From assembly GCA_023653785.1 (NCBI GenBank), contig JAMKCH010002860.1, forward strand, positions 62,001 to 126,000: a DNA stretch of 64,000 nt, written 5' to 3'. Within the stretch, counting starts at the first letter, position 1. Each line of letters begins with the position of its first letter. The notes beneath the pieces are model-generated. The model did not search any database, was not told where the DNA came from, and worked only from the letters and a program-made list of their open reading frames with translations. Both the position numbers and the translations under genes were made by a program. Positions 36,015 through 47,497 of the stretch are shown here, piece by piece. Source of the DNA: Ophioderma brevispina. Its lineage: Eukaryota > Echinodermata > Ophiuroidea > Amphilepidida > Ophiodermatidae.

Positions 36015-37345
36015 ACCTTAAGTGCCCAAGGGGGGGGGGGGGGGGCCATAGTACCCAACATTAGATTGGTTTTGCGATTTCTCGGTTACGGCCATCAATT
36101 TTTCAAGGAATTTTTTTGCTAATGTCTGATTTAGATACTCTTCTCCTGATACACCAAAAATTAAATCACGCTCCATGGCTTCATTAATTTGGTTGGGTCC
36201 CTATGACCCCCCCACCGCCCCTTGGGCATAACCGGAAGTAAAAAAATCAAGATTTTTTCTAATTACAAAATTAAAGTAATTAAATCTTGGATTTAATTTG
36301 CTTAGATATAATACCTTAGGAGGTATTAATAATATTAATAAGACTTAATACCGTTTATATGCTATATCATCAATTCTAATTTTTGTAAATGCCGTGCTCT
36401 TATACTGTGTAAGTCTATGGAAAAATAAGCGATGTTGAAGTTTTTTTTCCTGAGACAAATACAAGATGGTATAAATTTGGCTATATTGCCAATGCTTAGT
36501 TTAATTGGTTATTCTAGAGTGATATAATGAATTATTTTGGTTCAAAACCTATAGGAGTTGCTGAGGATGAAATGTGCGAACCCACTCTGTTTTCGAAGAG
36601 TGACCATTTCAACTGGCCGTAGGTCATTAGGTCAAAGGAATCGTATTTTCATCATTTTTATTGTGGTTTGTGGTTCTTACGTGACCCCCATTTATTTGTG
36701 TTAGTGGTCATGATCAAACTCCCACGGGAAAGAGGGTTATATCTTGGTTGGGTTCCTATAGAACCCCCCCCCCCCCCCCCTTGGGCACAAGTTGGAAGTT
36801 AAAAAAATCAAGATTTGTACTAATTACAAAATTAAGTAAATTAAATCTTGGGATTATTTGCTAGATATATACCTTAGGAGGTAATTAATTAATAATTCAT
36901 ATACTTAAAATAACTTTTTATGCGGATAGCCATCAATTCTAATTTTGTATGCGTGGTCTTAACTGGGTAAGTCTATGGGAAAAATAAGGCGATTTTGAGT
37001 TTCTGAGAAAATTACAACGATGGTTAAATTTGCTAGATGTTGCAAGAATGATTATTTTAATTGGTTATTCTAGAGTAGATATAATGAATTATTGGGTCAA
37101 AAACCTTATATTGAGTTGCTGAGGATGAAATTATGCGAACCACTTTTCGAAGAGTGACAATTTCAACTGGCCGTAGGTCATAGGCAAAGGTCGATTTTTC
37201 ATTTTATTTGGGTTTGTTGTTCTTACGTGGCCCCCATTTATTTGTGTTAGTTCCATGATCAAACTCCCACGGAAAGTGTTATCTGGGTTGGGGGCCTATA
37301 GAACCCCCCCCCCTTGGCACTAACGGAAGTTTTTTTAGCTGGGCA
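36015..37345. repeat. poly-C-ended repeat with about 550-bp tandem duplication
   Basis: A left inverted terminus, AAGTGCCCAAGGGGG...CCATAGTACCC (36020-36060), faces right termini of the form GGGT[TC]CCTAT[AG]...CCCCTTGGGCA at about 36196, 36752 and 37290. Between these, the stretch 36230-36750 is repeated as 36790-37285. Shared landmarks are AAATCAAGATTT, ATACCTTAGGAGGT, ATTGGTTATTCTAGAGT, AACTGGCCGTAGGTCA and CATGATCAAACTCCCACGG. The second unit is shorter through many 1-3 base deletions. Confidence 0.85.
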
Positions 37346-37440
37346 CTAAGTGTTAAATAATTTGGTATACCAGAAAAGGGGGTTTCAGGAAGGCGAAAAT
37401 TACCTATAAAAGAACCCTCCCTCTTCGGTAGGCGAGGGTT

Positions 37441-37560
37441 TTAAGGCTGACTCGGAGATTCCCGAGGATGGTGCCATCAATTGTGTAGAAATCGTTTGTA
37501 TTTTAAATCTACATAATTAAATACTACATAATACTGTCTCATAAACTACACTCTGTCAAA
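37441..37560. mobile_element. TTAA-flanked MITE family B, truncated copy 3
   Basis: TTAAGGCTGACTCGGAGATT followed by CCCGAGGATGG matches the left end of the copies at 13684 and 16384. Similarity fades by about 37560 and no inverted right terminus is found. Confidence 0.6.
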
Positions 37561-38229
37561 TCGAACCTATACTCATAACAAATCAAAAAGTTTTACTCAT
37601 TTTTTCGTGGTTTAGTAAAAAATCTAAAAGGAAGACTTTATTGTAAATAGCAATTTCTGAAGGTTAAATTAAAAAAAAAACTTTTTAAATGGAGAATACA
37701 CACCCAAGTTATACTGATGAATAAACCCATCCCATTTTCCCTACTCTATACCACCATGGGTAACCATGGTAAAGTGCATCAGGTTATTCACGCAAAATCA
37801 ATAAAGTGTATCAAAAAAGATCGATTGGGGTTGCAACTTTTATGTCAAAATAACAGTTGATTTTATATCATAATCAATAACCATAATCAAGCAATTTTAG
37901 TTCATCTAAGGCGTGAATAAGCGCGCGAAAGCAGCCAATTTATTTTACTTATGCCCAAATTATTACGCTACATTTGTCGAAATTCCCCGCAAAGATGTGG
38001 AAGAAATGCCAGGTGGTACATATCGTAACACTTTTTTTGAGCCATGCCCCCTGGTCGGTACGCCACATGCTGCAATTATATCGTTTGTTCAAAGACTACA
38101 AATAGGCCTATATGGCAATGAAGCGTTTCTTCTTAAGAGAAAATCCTGAAGAGTGGATCGAAAAACTCGTGAGATTCAAAATTCGACTATCATTCAAAAT
38201 TGTCAGCATCAGTCAAAAATGTTTTCGAT
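37561..38229. other. unassigned sequence
   Basis: A 78-codon frame at 37913-38149 has no recognised domain and no splice context. Nothing else was seen. Confidence 0.35.
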
Positions 38230-38640
38230 CCGGGGGGGGGGGCTCCCTACAATAGGTGACTGAGATGTGCGACCCTATTGACCCCCTTTTTGAAACCTGC
38301 TGTCACTGAAAGACCCCCTTTTGTAACCTGTCACTGAAAGACCGCCCTTTTTTTACTCTCAGTTGATGCCTCCCATTTTTAATCAAATGTCACTGAATGA
38401 CCCCCTTATTTCTATTTCATGCTCTCGCAGAAAGCTCCTCTATACAATTAAATTGGGATTGAAATGGTTATTCATTTGCCCCGAGACCGGGAATGTGTTC
38501 TTGCAATGTAGGGATATGGCGCCCTCACTGAATGACCCCCTTTTTTCACAAAATGTGAGAGGCTCAGTGATTGACCCACAGTTTTGCATCCTCTTCACCA
38601 AATGACCCCTTTTCCCCCTACTTTGAAAGTCCAATCCGCA
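38230..38640. repeat. degenerate tandem repeat, TCACTGAATGACCCCC type
   Basis: TCACTGAAAGACCCCC/TCACTGAATGACCCCC occurs at about 38301, 38332, 38389 and 38525, with weaker versions at 38275 and 38595, each followed by TTTT-rich spacers. Unit length is irregular (about 30-60 bp), broken by a unique stretch at 38430-38515. Confidence 0.65.
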
Positions 38641-38675
38641 CATCCCCGTCACTTTCATATATGAGTGCCCCCCGG

Positions 38676-39528
38676 CTCTTGATTGATGGACTTGAGTACG
38701 AGTAACTTTCATTTTGGCAATGAAAGTAAAACCAATGGATCAGGGCGCTTTCTTGTTCACGCTATGCCCATTATTGATTTGGTATAAATAGAAACTAATG
38801 GGAGTTACCCAGATATGCACAGTCAAGAAAATGGGTGGTTTTATTCAAATTAGTACATAGCTATGATAGCACGCTTTTGTATGCGTTAAGCCTCTGGAAG
38901 TTTCTCATCGAGTATCAGTTAGAAGCGAATTTCCGTAAATCTATACGGTCTGGATAGAAGAAAGAAGATACGAACCATTAATAATAATGATTGATGGCAA
39001 GATTCTGTGGCCCAACTATTTTCTGAAAGAGTTAAATTGGGGCCATAGTTGATATTTCAGTAAAAACACAAAACTCCCGAAGGGGGGGGGGGGGGGGGGG
39101 TTTTTTTTTTTTTTTTTTTTCTCTTGATTGATGGACTTGAGTACGAGTAACTTTCATTTTGGCAATGAAAGTAAAACCAATGGATCAGGGCGCTTTCTTG
39201 TTCACGCTATGCCCATTATTGATTTGGTATAAATAGAAACTAATGGAAGTTACCCAGATATGCACAGTCAAGAAAATGGGTGGTTTTATTCAAATTAGTA
39301 CATAGCTATGATAACACGGTTTTGTATGCGTTTAGCCTCTGGAAGTTATAATCGGTAGTATCAGTTAGAAGCGAATTTCCGTAAATCTATACGGTCTGGA
39401 TAGAAGAAGAACGAACAATATAATAATTATGATGGCAAGATTCTGTGTCCAACTATTTTCTAAAGAGTAAAATTGGGTGCCATAGTGATATTTCAGTAAA
39501 AACAACAACAAAACTCCCGAAGGGGGGG
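38676..39528. repeat. about 420-bp direct duplication joined by G19-T20
   Basis: CTCTTGATTGATGGACTTGA begins at 38676 and again at 39121. The two units run in parallel through AAAACCAATGGATCAGGGCG, GATATGCACAGTCAAGAAAA, ATCTATACGGTCTGGATAGA and AAACTCCCGAAGGGGG. At the end of unit one, 19 G are followed by 20 T (39082-39120) and unit two starts immediately. Unit two continues into the poly-G-ended element instead. Differences between units are mainly short indels. Confidence 0.9.
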
Positions 39529-40092
39529 GTGGTTACCACCCCTTATGATTTTCGTTACTGAACATCCGATTCCTGTAAATTTGGTACCAAAGGATAGCTT
39601 AGAGTTTCTTCTTTCCATTGGTACCAAAATAAGTACCATCATCCCCATTATGACATCACTATGACGTCATATGTTGAGGAAAGTCCGAAAATACTGAATA
39701 TAGGGTAAAAATGTATATTTCGCAATTTTAGCGACTCAAACACCTTACTATAGGACAAAAATGCTCTCATTATGTAAAACTAATCGTATCAATGGAAAGA
39801 GGAGGACCATAGCTATCTATTGGTACCAAAATCAAGTGTCTGTGATATCCCTGTGTTGTGCTAGGCATGTTGGTACTTCTCTCCTTGAAGGGGGGGGGGG
39901 TGGTTTCCCCATCCATCACTTTGGGATCACCCTGTATCTTACTTGTACCCCGGTGGATGTTTGTTTTTGGATGAAAAGGACAGAAAATGTCATACAATTT
40001 TGGGCACCACAAAGGGTGATTTAAAAGCAAGCGGGACAACAAAAAAACCCTGAAGGGGGGGTGGTAACCCCCCCTTCGGTAGACGAGGGTTA
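39507..40092. mobile_element. poly-G/C-ended repeat element, copy 2 (most complete)
   Basis: Starts with CTCCCGAAGGGGGGG plus TGGTTACC and closes with GGTGGTAACCCCCCC plus TTCGGTAGACGAGGGTT, giving inverted termini. It is the reverse complement of 8605-9365 through most of its length. Internal TTGGTACCAAA sites and TATGACGTCATATG (TGACGTCA at 39662-39669) are conserved. It has no transposase. Frames of 87 and 119 codons across it are incidental. Confidence 0.75.
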
Positions 40093-40359
40093 ATATGTGA
40101 TCCAAAGCAATGAATGCAATTTTGTCCATGTTCAGTTTTAATTTATTTAAATTCGTCCACCTGTAATCGCTTATTTCTTGAATACATAGTTGGCAGTCAC
40201 CTGTTATCTTGGGATCGTAAAAACAGAAAATTTGTGTATCGTCAGCGTAATATGAAACAGAAACTTCTGGTGGTTGGGAATGATTTTACCAATAGGTTGA
40301 ATGTAACAAACAGACTGTAGGGAGCCAGATGGAATCCTTGCGTGGGCATTGCCGACTGG

Positions 40360-41000
40360 TTCGTCTAATATATTTCGTCTCATATCCAGTAGTCTAATAT
40401 TCCATTTTGTCTAAAATCACATAGTCTAAGGCCCACATACTCTAATTTCATTTTGTCTCTTACCATTTAGGACTAATTACCATTCGTCTAATCACCACAT
40501 CGGCTAATGCCATTTCGTCTATGTCCAGTTTGGTAATAATCACTACGTTTGCCTACAACCAATTCCTCTAATGCCATTTCGTCTACTACCGGCATTTGGT
40601 ATAAAATCACAGATTGTCTAAAACCTTTCGTCGCAATATCCATTTTGTCTACTGCCCATTTGGTCCAATCACCAGATTGTCTAAAAACCATTCGTCTAAT
40701 TCATTGCTCTACTGCCCATTGGTCTAATCACCAATTGTCCTAAACCATTTAGTCTCTATTAATTTCGTTTCTATGACCACTTGGTCTAATGCCCAGATGG
40801 TCTAAAACCATTTCGACTAATGCCATTTCGTCTACTGCCCATTTGATCTAATCACCAAATTGTCTAAAACCCATTTCGTCTGTCATTCGTCTACTACTGA
40901 CCACTTGTCTTAATGACCAGTTGTCTAAAACCATTTCGACTAATGCCATTTCGTCTAATGCCCATTTCGTCTACTCCCCATTTTGTCTAATGATGTAAAA
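40360..41000 (+). repeat. TTCGTCTAAT minisatellite array (left, plus orientation)
   Basis: Degenerate 12-18 bp units such as CATTTCGTCTAATGCC, CATTTGGTCTAATCACC and TTGTCTAAAACC follow one another for about 640 bp. A higher-order order (GCC, then ATCACC, then AAACC) repeats several times between 40490 and 40990. The reverse complement of the same units forms the array at 44712-45235. Confidence 0.88.
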
Positions 41001-41649
41001 ACAAAGGGCACCATTTACAATATAAATAACAAACGAAATGACATTTTGCACATTATTATTTCCGAATTCAGAACCTTTTTTTTACGTTACCTAGCTTTTC
41101 TTAAGCATTGCACACCATTCCACACATTCAGCATAATTTGTGAATATGTTAATTTTGACCTTTCATAATTTTATGCTTGTCAAATTCTGCAGAACATTGT
41201 TGCCATGTTGTCATTTTAAAATGTATTTTGGTGTGGTGATGTTTTTTTTCGTTCGTCAGATTCTCTTATTTAATAAATACCTATAACACACAGCATTCGA
41301 GATCTGACAGGCAGATGTTGGCCAAAATGGTTAGAACTAATATTGAAAGACTTTTTCTTGAAACAGCTTTTTCTAAGCTTAAAATGATAAAAGAAATAAT
41401 ACAAAATTATTAAAAAATATAATCTGAAAGCCTATCCTTTCATTGATCATGGCCTGAAAAAATTGTTTTGTTGGGTGGGACGAACTCTCTGAAAAATAGA
41501 CCTTTTTATACGGACACCCCGTAGTACATCGCGTTCGGCTCCCAATAGTCCAGGTACTTTAGTTTCAATGCATAACGACTGTGCGCATTATAAGGCCAAG
41601 AAAATCAAAAGAAAACAACAATCTAACCAAACAAAAAACAAGTTTTGCT
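41001..41649. other. unassigned AT-rich sequence
   Basis: No gene or repeat was recognised. Confidence 0.4.
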
Positions 41650-43055
41650 CAGAAGACGGCGCGAATGCTTTTACAATTGTTTTTTATGCGCATCTTATTA
41701 TCATTATTATTTAGATTTTTACTCAATTGGAAAATCTTTTAAAAAAACACTCAAAAAAGGAGGAAGTTTAGCGGCCGAAAAAAATTAAAATGGGTTCCAA
41801 ATGCAAAAATAAAAAATGTTTTGCATTCGCGTTTGCCTATATCATTAGCCCCTGCATTAAAGTTCAGAAAGTTAATTTCAAATTGTTAACGATTGGGTGA
41901 ACTTAGAGTAGGGTATATCGTGTTTATAACTTTTAGTTTGCCAGGCTCATGTTCATCTTCCATCCAAAACATCACAGTGTATTAATGTACAAATTGTAGC
42001 ATGAGAGATCGGGGGGGGGGGGGGGGGCGGTGATTCACATAGTGATATTCAGTTAAAAACAACCAAACTCCCGAAGGGGGGGGGGTGGTTCACCCTTATG
42101 ATTTTCCGTTACTGAACAGCCGATTCCTGTAAAGTTGGTAGCCAAAGGATTATAGCTTGAGTTTCTTCTTTCCACTGGTACCAAATAAGTACAATTCATC
42201 CCCATTATGACATCACTATGACGATCATATGTTGAGGAAAGTCCGAAAATACTGAATATGTTGTAGGGGGGGTAAAATGTATATTTCGCAATTGGTAGCG
42301 ACTCAAACACCTTACTATAGGACAAAAATGCTTCGCATTATGTAAAACTAATCGTATCAATGGAAGAGGAGGGACCATAGCTATCTATTGGTACCAAACT
42401 CAAGTGTCTTCGGTGATTTGCTTTTACAAGTGTGTTTTAGCGCGCTTATATTATCATGATTATTTTAGATTTTGACCCCCCTCAATTGGAAATCTTTAAA
42501 AAAAAACACTCAAAAAGGAGGAGGAAAGTTTTAGGGCCGAAAAAAAGAAAATGGGTATCAAAATGGCAATAAAATGTTTTGCATTTCGCGTTGGCCTATA
42601 TCATTAACCCTGCATTAAAATATCTAGAAAAGTTAATTTCAAAATGTTAACTTAAGTTATATGTTTGAATTTTTTCTATAAAAAACGTTTTTAAAAACTT
42701 TTAGTTTGCCAGTCATGTCATCTTCCAACCAAAACATCACAGTGTATTAATTGACAAATTGTTATAGCACTGAGAGGAAGATCGGGGGGGGGGGGTGATT
42801 CACTGTGATATTTCAGTAAAAACAACAAAACTCCCGAAAAGGGGGGGGGGGTGGTTACCACCCCTTATGATTTTCGTTTAACTGAACATTCCGATTCCTG
42901 TACATTTGGTTCAAATGTGTGAACTTTAAGTAGGGTTATATCGTGGTTTATAAACTTTGTTTGCCAGCTCATGTTCATCTTCAACAAAACATCCACAGTT
43001 GTATTAATTGACAAAAATTGTAGCACTTGAGAGATCGGGGGGGCGGGGGGGCGTC
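41650..43055. repeat. about 780-bp direct duplication with partial third copy
   Basis: Unit one (41650-42060) and unit two (42425-42830) share TTTAGATTTT, CAATTGGAAA, AAACACTCAAAAA, GTTTTGCATT, GCCTATATCATTA, AAACATCACAGTGTATTAAT and the G run after AGATCGG. Each is followed by a piece of the poly-G-ended element (42061-42415, fairly complete; 42831-42905, end only). A third copy of only the distal part (GTGTGAACTTTAAGTAGGG through the G run) occupies 42910-43050. Confidence 0.82.
42061..42415. mobile_element. poly-G/C-ended repeat element, copy 3 (partial)
   Basis: Follows copy 2 (39507) from CTCCCGAAGGGGGG through CAAGTGTCT, but with many single-base changes and indels. It lacks the distal 40 percent. 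Confidence 0.75.
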
Positions 43056-43728
43056 ATCACATATGAATGAAATGGGTGTAAGGCTGGCGCTTAAAAACCC
43101 AGGCATTCGGTGACAGCTGACTCAAAAAATAAGGGTCTTTGGGTGAGACGGCCGCCAAATGCCCCTTGCGTGCATGAATTGAGTTTCGCTTCGTCATAGA
43201 TTCTGCCAGATTCATGCATATAAGGCCCTCCACCTTTAATGGTTCTTTAGAAACCTTTTTTTTGGGGTTCTCAGATTCTTATGAACCATTTTTGAAGATT
43301 TCATTCTTAAGGTGTCCATATAGGGCCCCCAGGGGAAATCCTATCACCATTTTTTCTTAGTGGGCCAACACATACAATTAAAAATATTTTGAACGATGAA
43401 ATTAAAAATCTGTGGCCCTTTTTTGTATTTAAAGGTGCAACATGAGATTTTGATACACCACCCAAATATTGTGTCAAAAATAGTAATTTCCATATAGATT
43501 AGACCTGCATAGATTCTTCCTGGTATTTGGCTCAAGAAAAAATTCTTAAAAGAGCGAAAAAAGTGATTTTGTTTGTTTATTATTTCAATGAAAACATATG
43601 CTGACACCTTATCTGTGAAATCTCTCACTGAACCTTTAGGTTTCTTTTTGTTATACATCCATTTTAACAGTTATTTATACTAATTAATTAAGGTTTGGAA
43701 GACTCAGTTCCTTCTTCCTTTGATCGAA
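43056..43728. other. unassigned sequence
   Basis: No feature is supported. A 104-codon minus-strand frame (43344-43658) shows no domain. Confidence 0.4.
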
Positions 43729-43996
43729 ACATCTTTCTTTTTTTCTTTCTTTTTTTCTTTTCTTTCCTTCTTTCTTTCCCTTCTTTCTTTCCTTCTTCTT
43801 TCCTTCTTTCTTCCTTCTTCTTTCTTTCCTTCTTTCCTTTCTTTACTTCTTTCTTTCCTTTCCTTCCTTCTTTCCTTCCTTTCTTTCTTCCTTCTTCTTT
43901 CTTTCCTTCCTTTCTTCTTTCTTGCTTTCTTCTTTCTTTCCTTCTTTCCTTCCTTCCTTCCTTCTTTCTTTCTTTCTTTCTTGCTTGTTTGCTTCG
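43729..43996. repeat. polypyrimidine (CTTT/CTTC)n tract
   Basis: About 265 bases of almost pure pyrimidine on the plus strand, in irregular CTTT, CTTC and CCTT units. Long Phe/Ser/Leu or Lys/Glu/Arg frames across it are artefacts. Such tracts can form triplex DNA, but nothing here shows a role. Confidence 0.95.
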
Positions 43997-44404
43997 TGCT
44001 TGCTTTCTTGAACGAATCAGATGTCATCTGACTATAAACAATGAGTGAATCTTGTTTTAGAATTCTTAACCTTCTCAACTTGAACACAAATTCCTAAGAA
44101 CCAGGCAGTTTACTACCACATGGACAAAATTCCTAGACTAATAGTCCTTCCTCGTCGGACTTGGACATAAGTCCTAAGGTCGATTTTCTATTCTTGAACC
44201 TTGGACAATTAGTTCCTCAAGACTTATTGTTCACCTATGAATTGGATACTAATTCCTAATTACTTGCAGTCCATGTTGGACATGGACTCTTATCCCCAAG
44301 GAACGATATTTCACCTCTGCTCGGTCAGGCATCAATTCTATGAGGACAATAGCCAACCATCTTCGGACTCATCTTCGGACTAGAAATAATCCGTTGGAGA
44401 TGGA
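43997..44404. repeat. possible degenerate GGACAxxAGTTCCT repeat
   Basis: Pieces such as TTGGACATAAGTCCTAA, TTGGACAATTAGTTCCT, TTGGATACTAATTCCTAA and TTGGACATGGACTC recur irregularly between 44070 and 44300. No termini can be defined. Confidence 0.4.
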
Positions 44405-44705
44405 CACTTTTTTGGACATGTGCTCAGGCCAGGATATTGTTTTGTATGGATCAAAGCCTGGTGTAGGGGCCTGGTTCCAGGTCTCCATATAACAGGATGC
44501 CATCTACAACCTTTAGCTTGGCTGAAGTGGAGATACCAGATTGCCATTCATTTCAAGCTTGTCTTTTGCGTGACAGGAAGTCCTTCCCGCTGTCGGCAAC
44601 ATAAGACCCCAGGTACTTTAAGTCCTTAACCTCTTTGAGTTGGGTACGTCTGTAAGTGCAGCTAGGTTGATGATATATGCTCATTGACGGCCATGTATTC
44701 CTTCT
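44405..44705 (-). pseudogene. LINE RT C-terminal fragment
   Basis: On the minus strand, frames read KEYMAVNEH-like sequence, then EVKDLKYLGSYVADSGKDFL plus SRKRQA, and later AKLKVVDGILLYGDLEP. This is the block KTE[YF]M..N, LK.V.D[FL]KYLGS.V.DS.KD...R, K...V...LLYG found after the catalytic core in a common non-LTR clade. Two frame changes are needed. It abuts the right-hand minisatellite array. Confidence 0.65.
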
Positions 44706-44711
44706 TTTGCG

Positions 44712-45235
44712 TTTAGACTAAATGGTTAGTAGATCAACTGATCATTAGGCGAAATGGGTTTTTTTAGACAAAATGGGTTTAGACTAATGGTAATTAGACC
44801 AATGACATAGACGAATGGGTTGAGACAAAATGGGTTTTTAGACTAAAAATGGTTATTAGACCAACTGGTCATGAGACGACATGGTTTTAGACAAAATGGG
44901 TTTAGACTAACTGGATATTAGACCAACTGTATTAGACTATATGGGTGTAGACAAAATGGGTTTAGACCAAATGGTTATTATACCAACTGGTTATTAGACT
45001 AAATGGGTTGTAGACCAAATGATTATTGAGACTAAGGGAAATTTAGACCTATTGATATTAGCCGAAAAAATGGTTGTAGCCAAAATGGCAATTAGACAAC
45101 TTGGTTATTAGATCAAGTGACAATAGACTAAGTGGTTATTAGCCTAAGTGGCAATTAGACTATCTGATTTTAGACAAAACGGTTTTAGACCAAGTGGTTA
45201 TTAGACGAAATGGGAATATTAGGACGAAGTGAGAT
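44712..45235 (-). repeat. TTCGTCTAAT minisatellite array (right, inverted orientation)
   Basis: Units such as TTAGACTAAATGG, GGTTATTAGACCAA, GTTTTAGACAAAATGG and ATTAGACGAAATGG repeat degenerately. They are the reverse complement of the units at 40360-41000. It ends abruptly at about 45235 (GACGAAGTGAGATAGACC). Confidence 0.88.
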
Positions 45236-47497
45236 AGACCTCCTTGCGGGTCACACTCAAGGATGAACTTTGCTATGTAATGCATTTTGAATGACAGACA
45301 CGGCTGAACAAACAGTCAAGTGCTAGTCCGGTGACACCCAAAGGTGCGTTGCGAGGACGAAATAAGGGTTTATTGTGATGATGGTATGCAAGATCTAGCA
45401 AGCCAAAAGAACAACCCTCCGTGATTTCATGGCATTAGTGGGGCTAATTATTTCATCCATATTATTTGGTCAACTTCATTTTCCCCGCTACTGTCAGGGT
45501 TTTCTATCCAACGCCCGGATCCAACGTTGACGATTTTGGAATAAAAGTTGCGTGATCTCAAGTCACTTCAGCAAGTCCAAATGGGAGGGTTGGCAAAATA
45601 AATGGGATGGCCTTTATTAGTTTGTCATCTTGATAGAATGGCCTTCACCCCAAAACCCCATCTGTAAAGTTTCGCGCCGATATTCAGGTTATCACGACTG
45701 TAATACCTCTTTTGTGTATGAATTCAATTGAATTGTGAGATATTCTTAATAAAATATGTTATTTTGTAGTGACCAAAGTGATTTTATCAGAGATGGGAGA
45801 ACGTGAATGTGTACTGACAATTTTGAAAAGAAAACACCGAAATTTGAATGTGACTCTAAGTTGCGATCGGCGTATAACCCATAACCTGTGCAAACCAAAG
45901 CAAAGGTGAAAGATAACAAAAACAAAGCAATCATATCCAGATATCTCGTTCACTTAGCGTTGCACGTCGTCCGTACCTACCTCCTACAATTTGTAGAGAA
46001 GATAGTGGGGCTATCGTAGCGGAAAAGCCATAGCAACCTCAGGATAGTCCCAGAAGGTGGTCCGGGAAGGTGGTTCGTATTTACCAACGACGACGTCTAA
46101 ATTTGTGATTTCTTTGCGGCTACTGTCTGGATTTGTTTGGGCTTTCTATCCAGCGCCCTCTTTCCACTTTCATTTTCAATCAATTATGTGTTTTATTTAC
46201 AAACTTACATTTTCTAAGCAGAAATACTTGTAGTTTAGATTTTCTTCTGCTTCCGACTTATATTTGTTATTGGAAAACCCCAGTAAAAGTTTACAATGCG
46301 AATCGAGAAAGGTATAGGTACATGATTTTAGTTTAAACCTGATTTGGTCGTTTTTGATGAAGAATATTCTAAAACGCCCCACACCTGCGGCACTGTTTTT
46401 GTGTACATTTGGAGATTGGGCGTCAAACTGTGTTGGCAGTGTGGGATTACTCATTTTTATTCACGATTAAAAATACAACCATTCTAAAGGAATAATAATA
46501 TCCAGTAAACGTAAGATAAAGCAAGGACGATTTTGCTACCTGAAGTAAATTTTGTGAGTACTTTATACTTCGTAATTAGTTGTTTACAGGGAAAAATAAT
46601 TTTTTATACAAAACAGCATCTTTCCACAGCGCCAGTGCAGTGGCCTACTCACTGCACTACGGTTCAGAGCTTCCCCACGATCTGACAGAGATTTTGACGG
46701 CTGATACTACCGGGACACTACCAGCTGTAACTGTCATTAATTTGCCCCCCAAACACGCCCTTTCTTCGTGAACAGAGGTGTTTATACTGTAAAAATTCAT
46801 GACTACTTTTCCAAAGGCACGTAAGAATCGGCAAATCATAACATTTGGTCTGTTCATCTCTGTCAGAATACTCGGCCTGCCGTGTCAGTGTCACATCAGC
46901 ATGGGCCATGGTATCAACTTGTGCAGTGAACTAAATCATTCATATTATCATGGTTATGATTTCAAGGAAGTGCTTTTTGTTTTAGACATGTGCTAGAAAA
47001 TGGTAATCCCTGACCCTAGTCAAAATATAAGGACCAGTCAAATACAATTCAAAGCGTGTTGAAAAAGGGATTATAATTTAAAAAAAAATGGTGTGCTTAT
47101 GACTTTTGGTTGTCACTTACACAAGTGTGGACTGTTTTGACATTCAATTCAATTTCTGTGATTGTACCCAAAACAACTGCTAAGATACATACACATGCCA
47201 ACAACCTGAAAAAAGAAAGCGGCATTTTATCTTTTTCGACTTCTGGAGATAGGGTCCCAGAAATATTGCCAATGAGGTTATAGTCAGTCCCGAGTTAACT
47301 GCATTGGAAATAGTTCTTAATAATGTCAAACCTGTTCAGTACCATCCCAATTAGCCCGAGGTTGCATGGCTTTTTCCGCTACAAATAGCCCTTAAACTTT
47401 TTTTCCTCTCCCAAAGCCAGAGCGGTAGTTCATTAAAAACACCGGGTCCACGTGCCACAAAGTAAGAATTTTGGCTATACTTACAGTCTTTATGATA
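45236..47497. other. unassigned sequence
   Basis: CTACTGTCAGGGTTTTCTAT...CCAACGCCC near 45490 and CTACTGTCTGG...TTTCTATCCAGCGCCC near 46121 are diverged copies of one short repeat. No gene was recognised. Confidence 0.4.

Noticed and set aside
40360..41000. Possible CRISPR array
   Set aside because: The repeats are short, degenerate and contiguous, with no unique spacers of constant length and no cas genes. The setting is a eukaryotic genome with a minisatellite.
43695..44087. Frames of 103-127 codons across the polypyrimidine tract
   Set aside because: The products are only Phe/Ser/Leu or Lys/Glu/Arg runs produced by the simple repeat.
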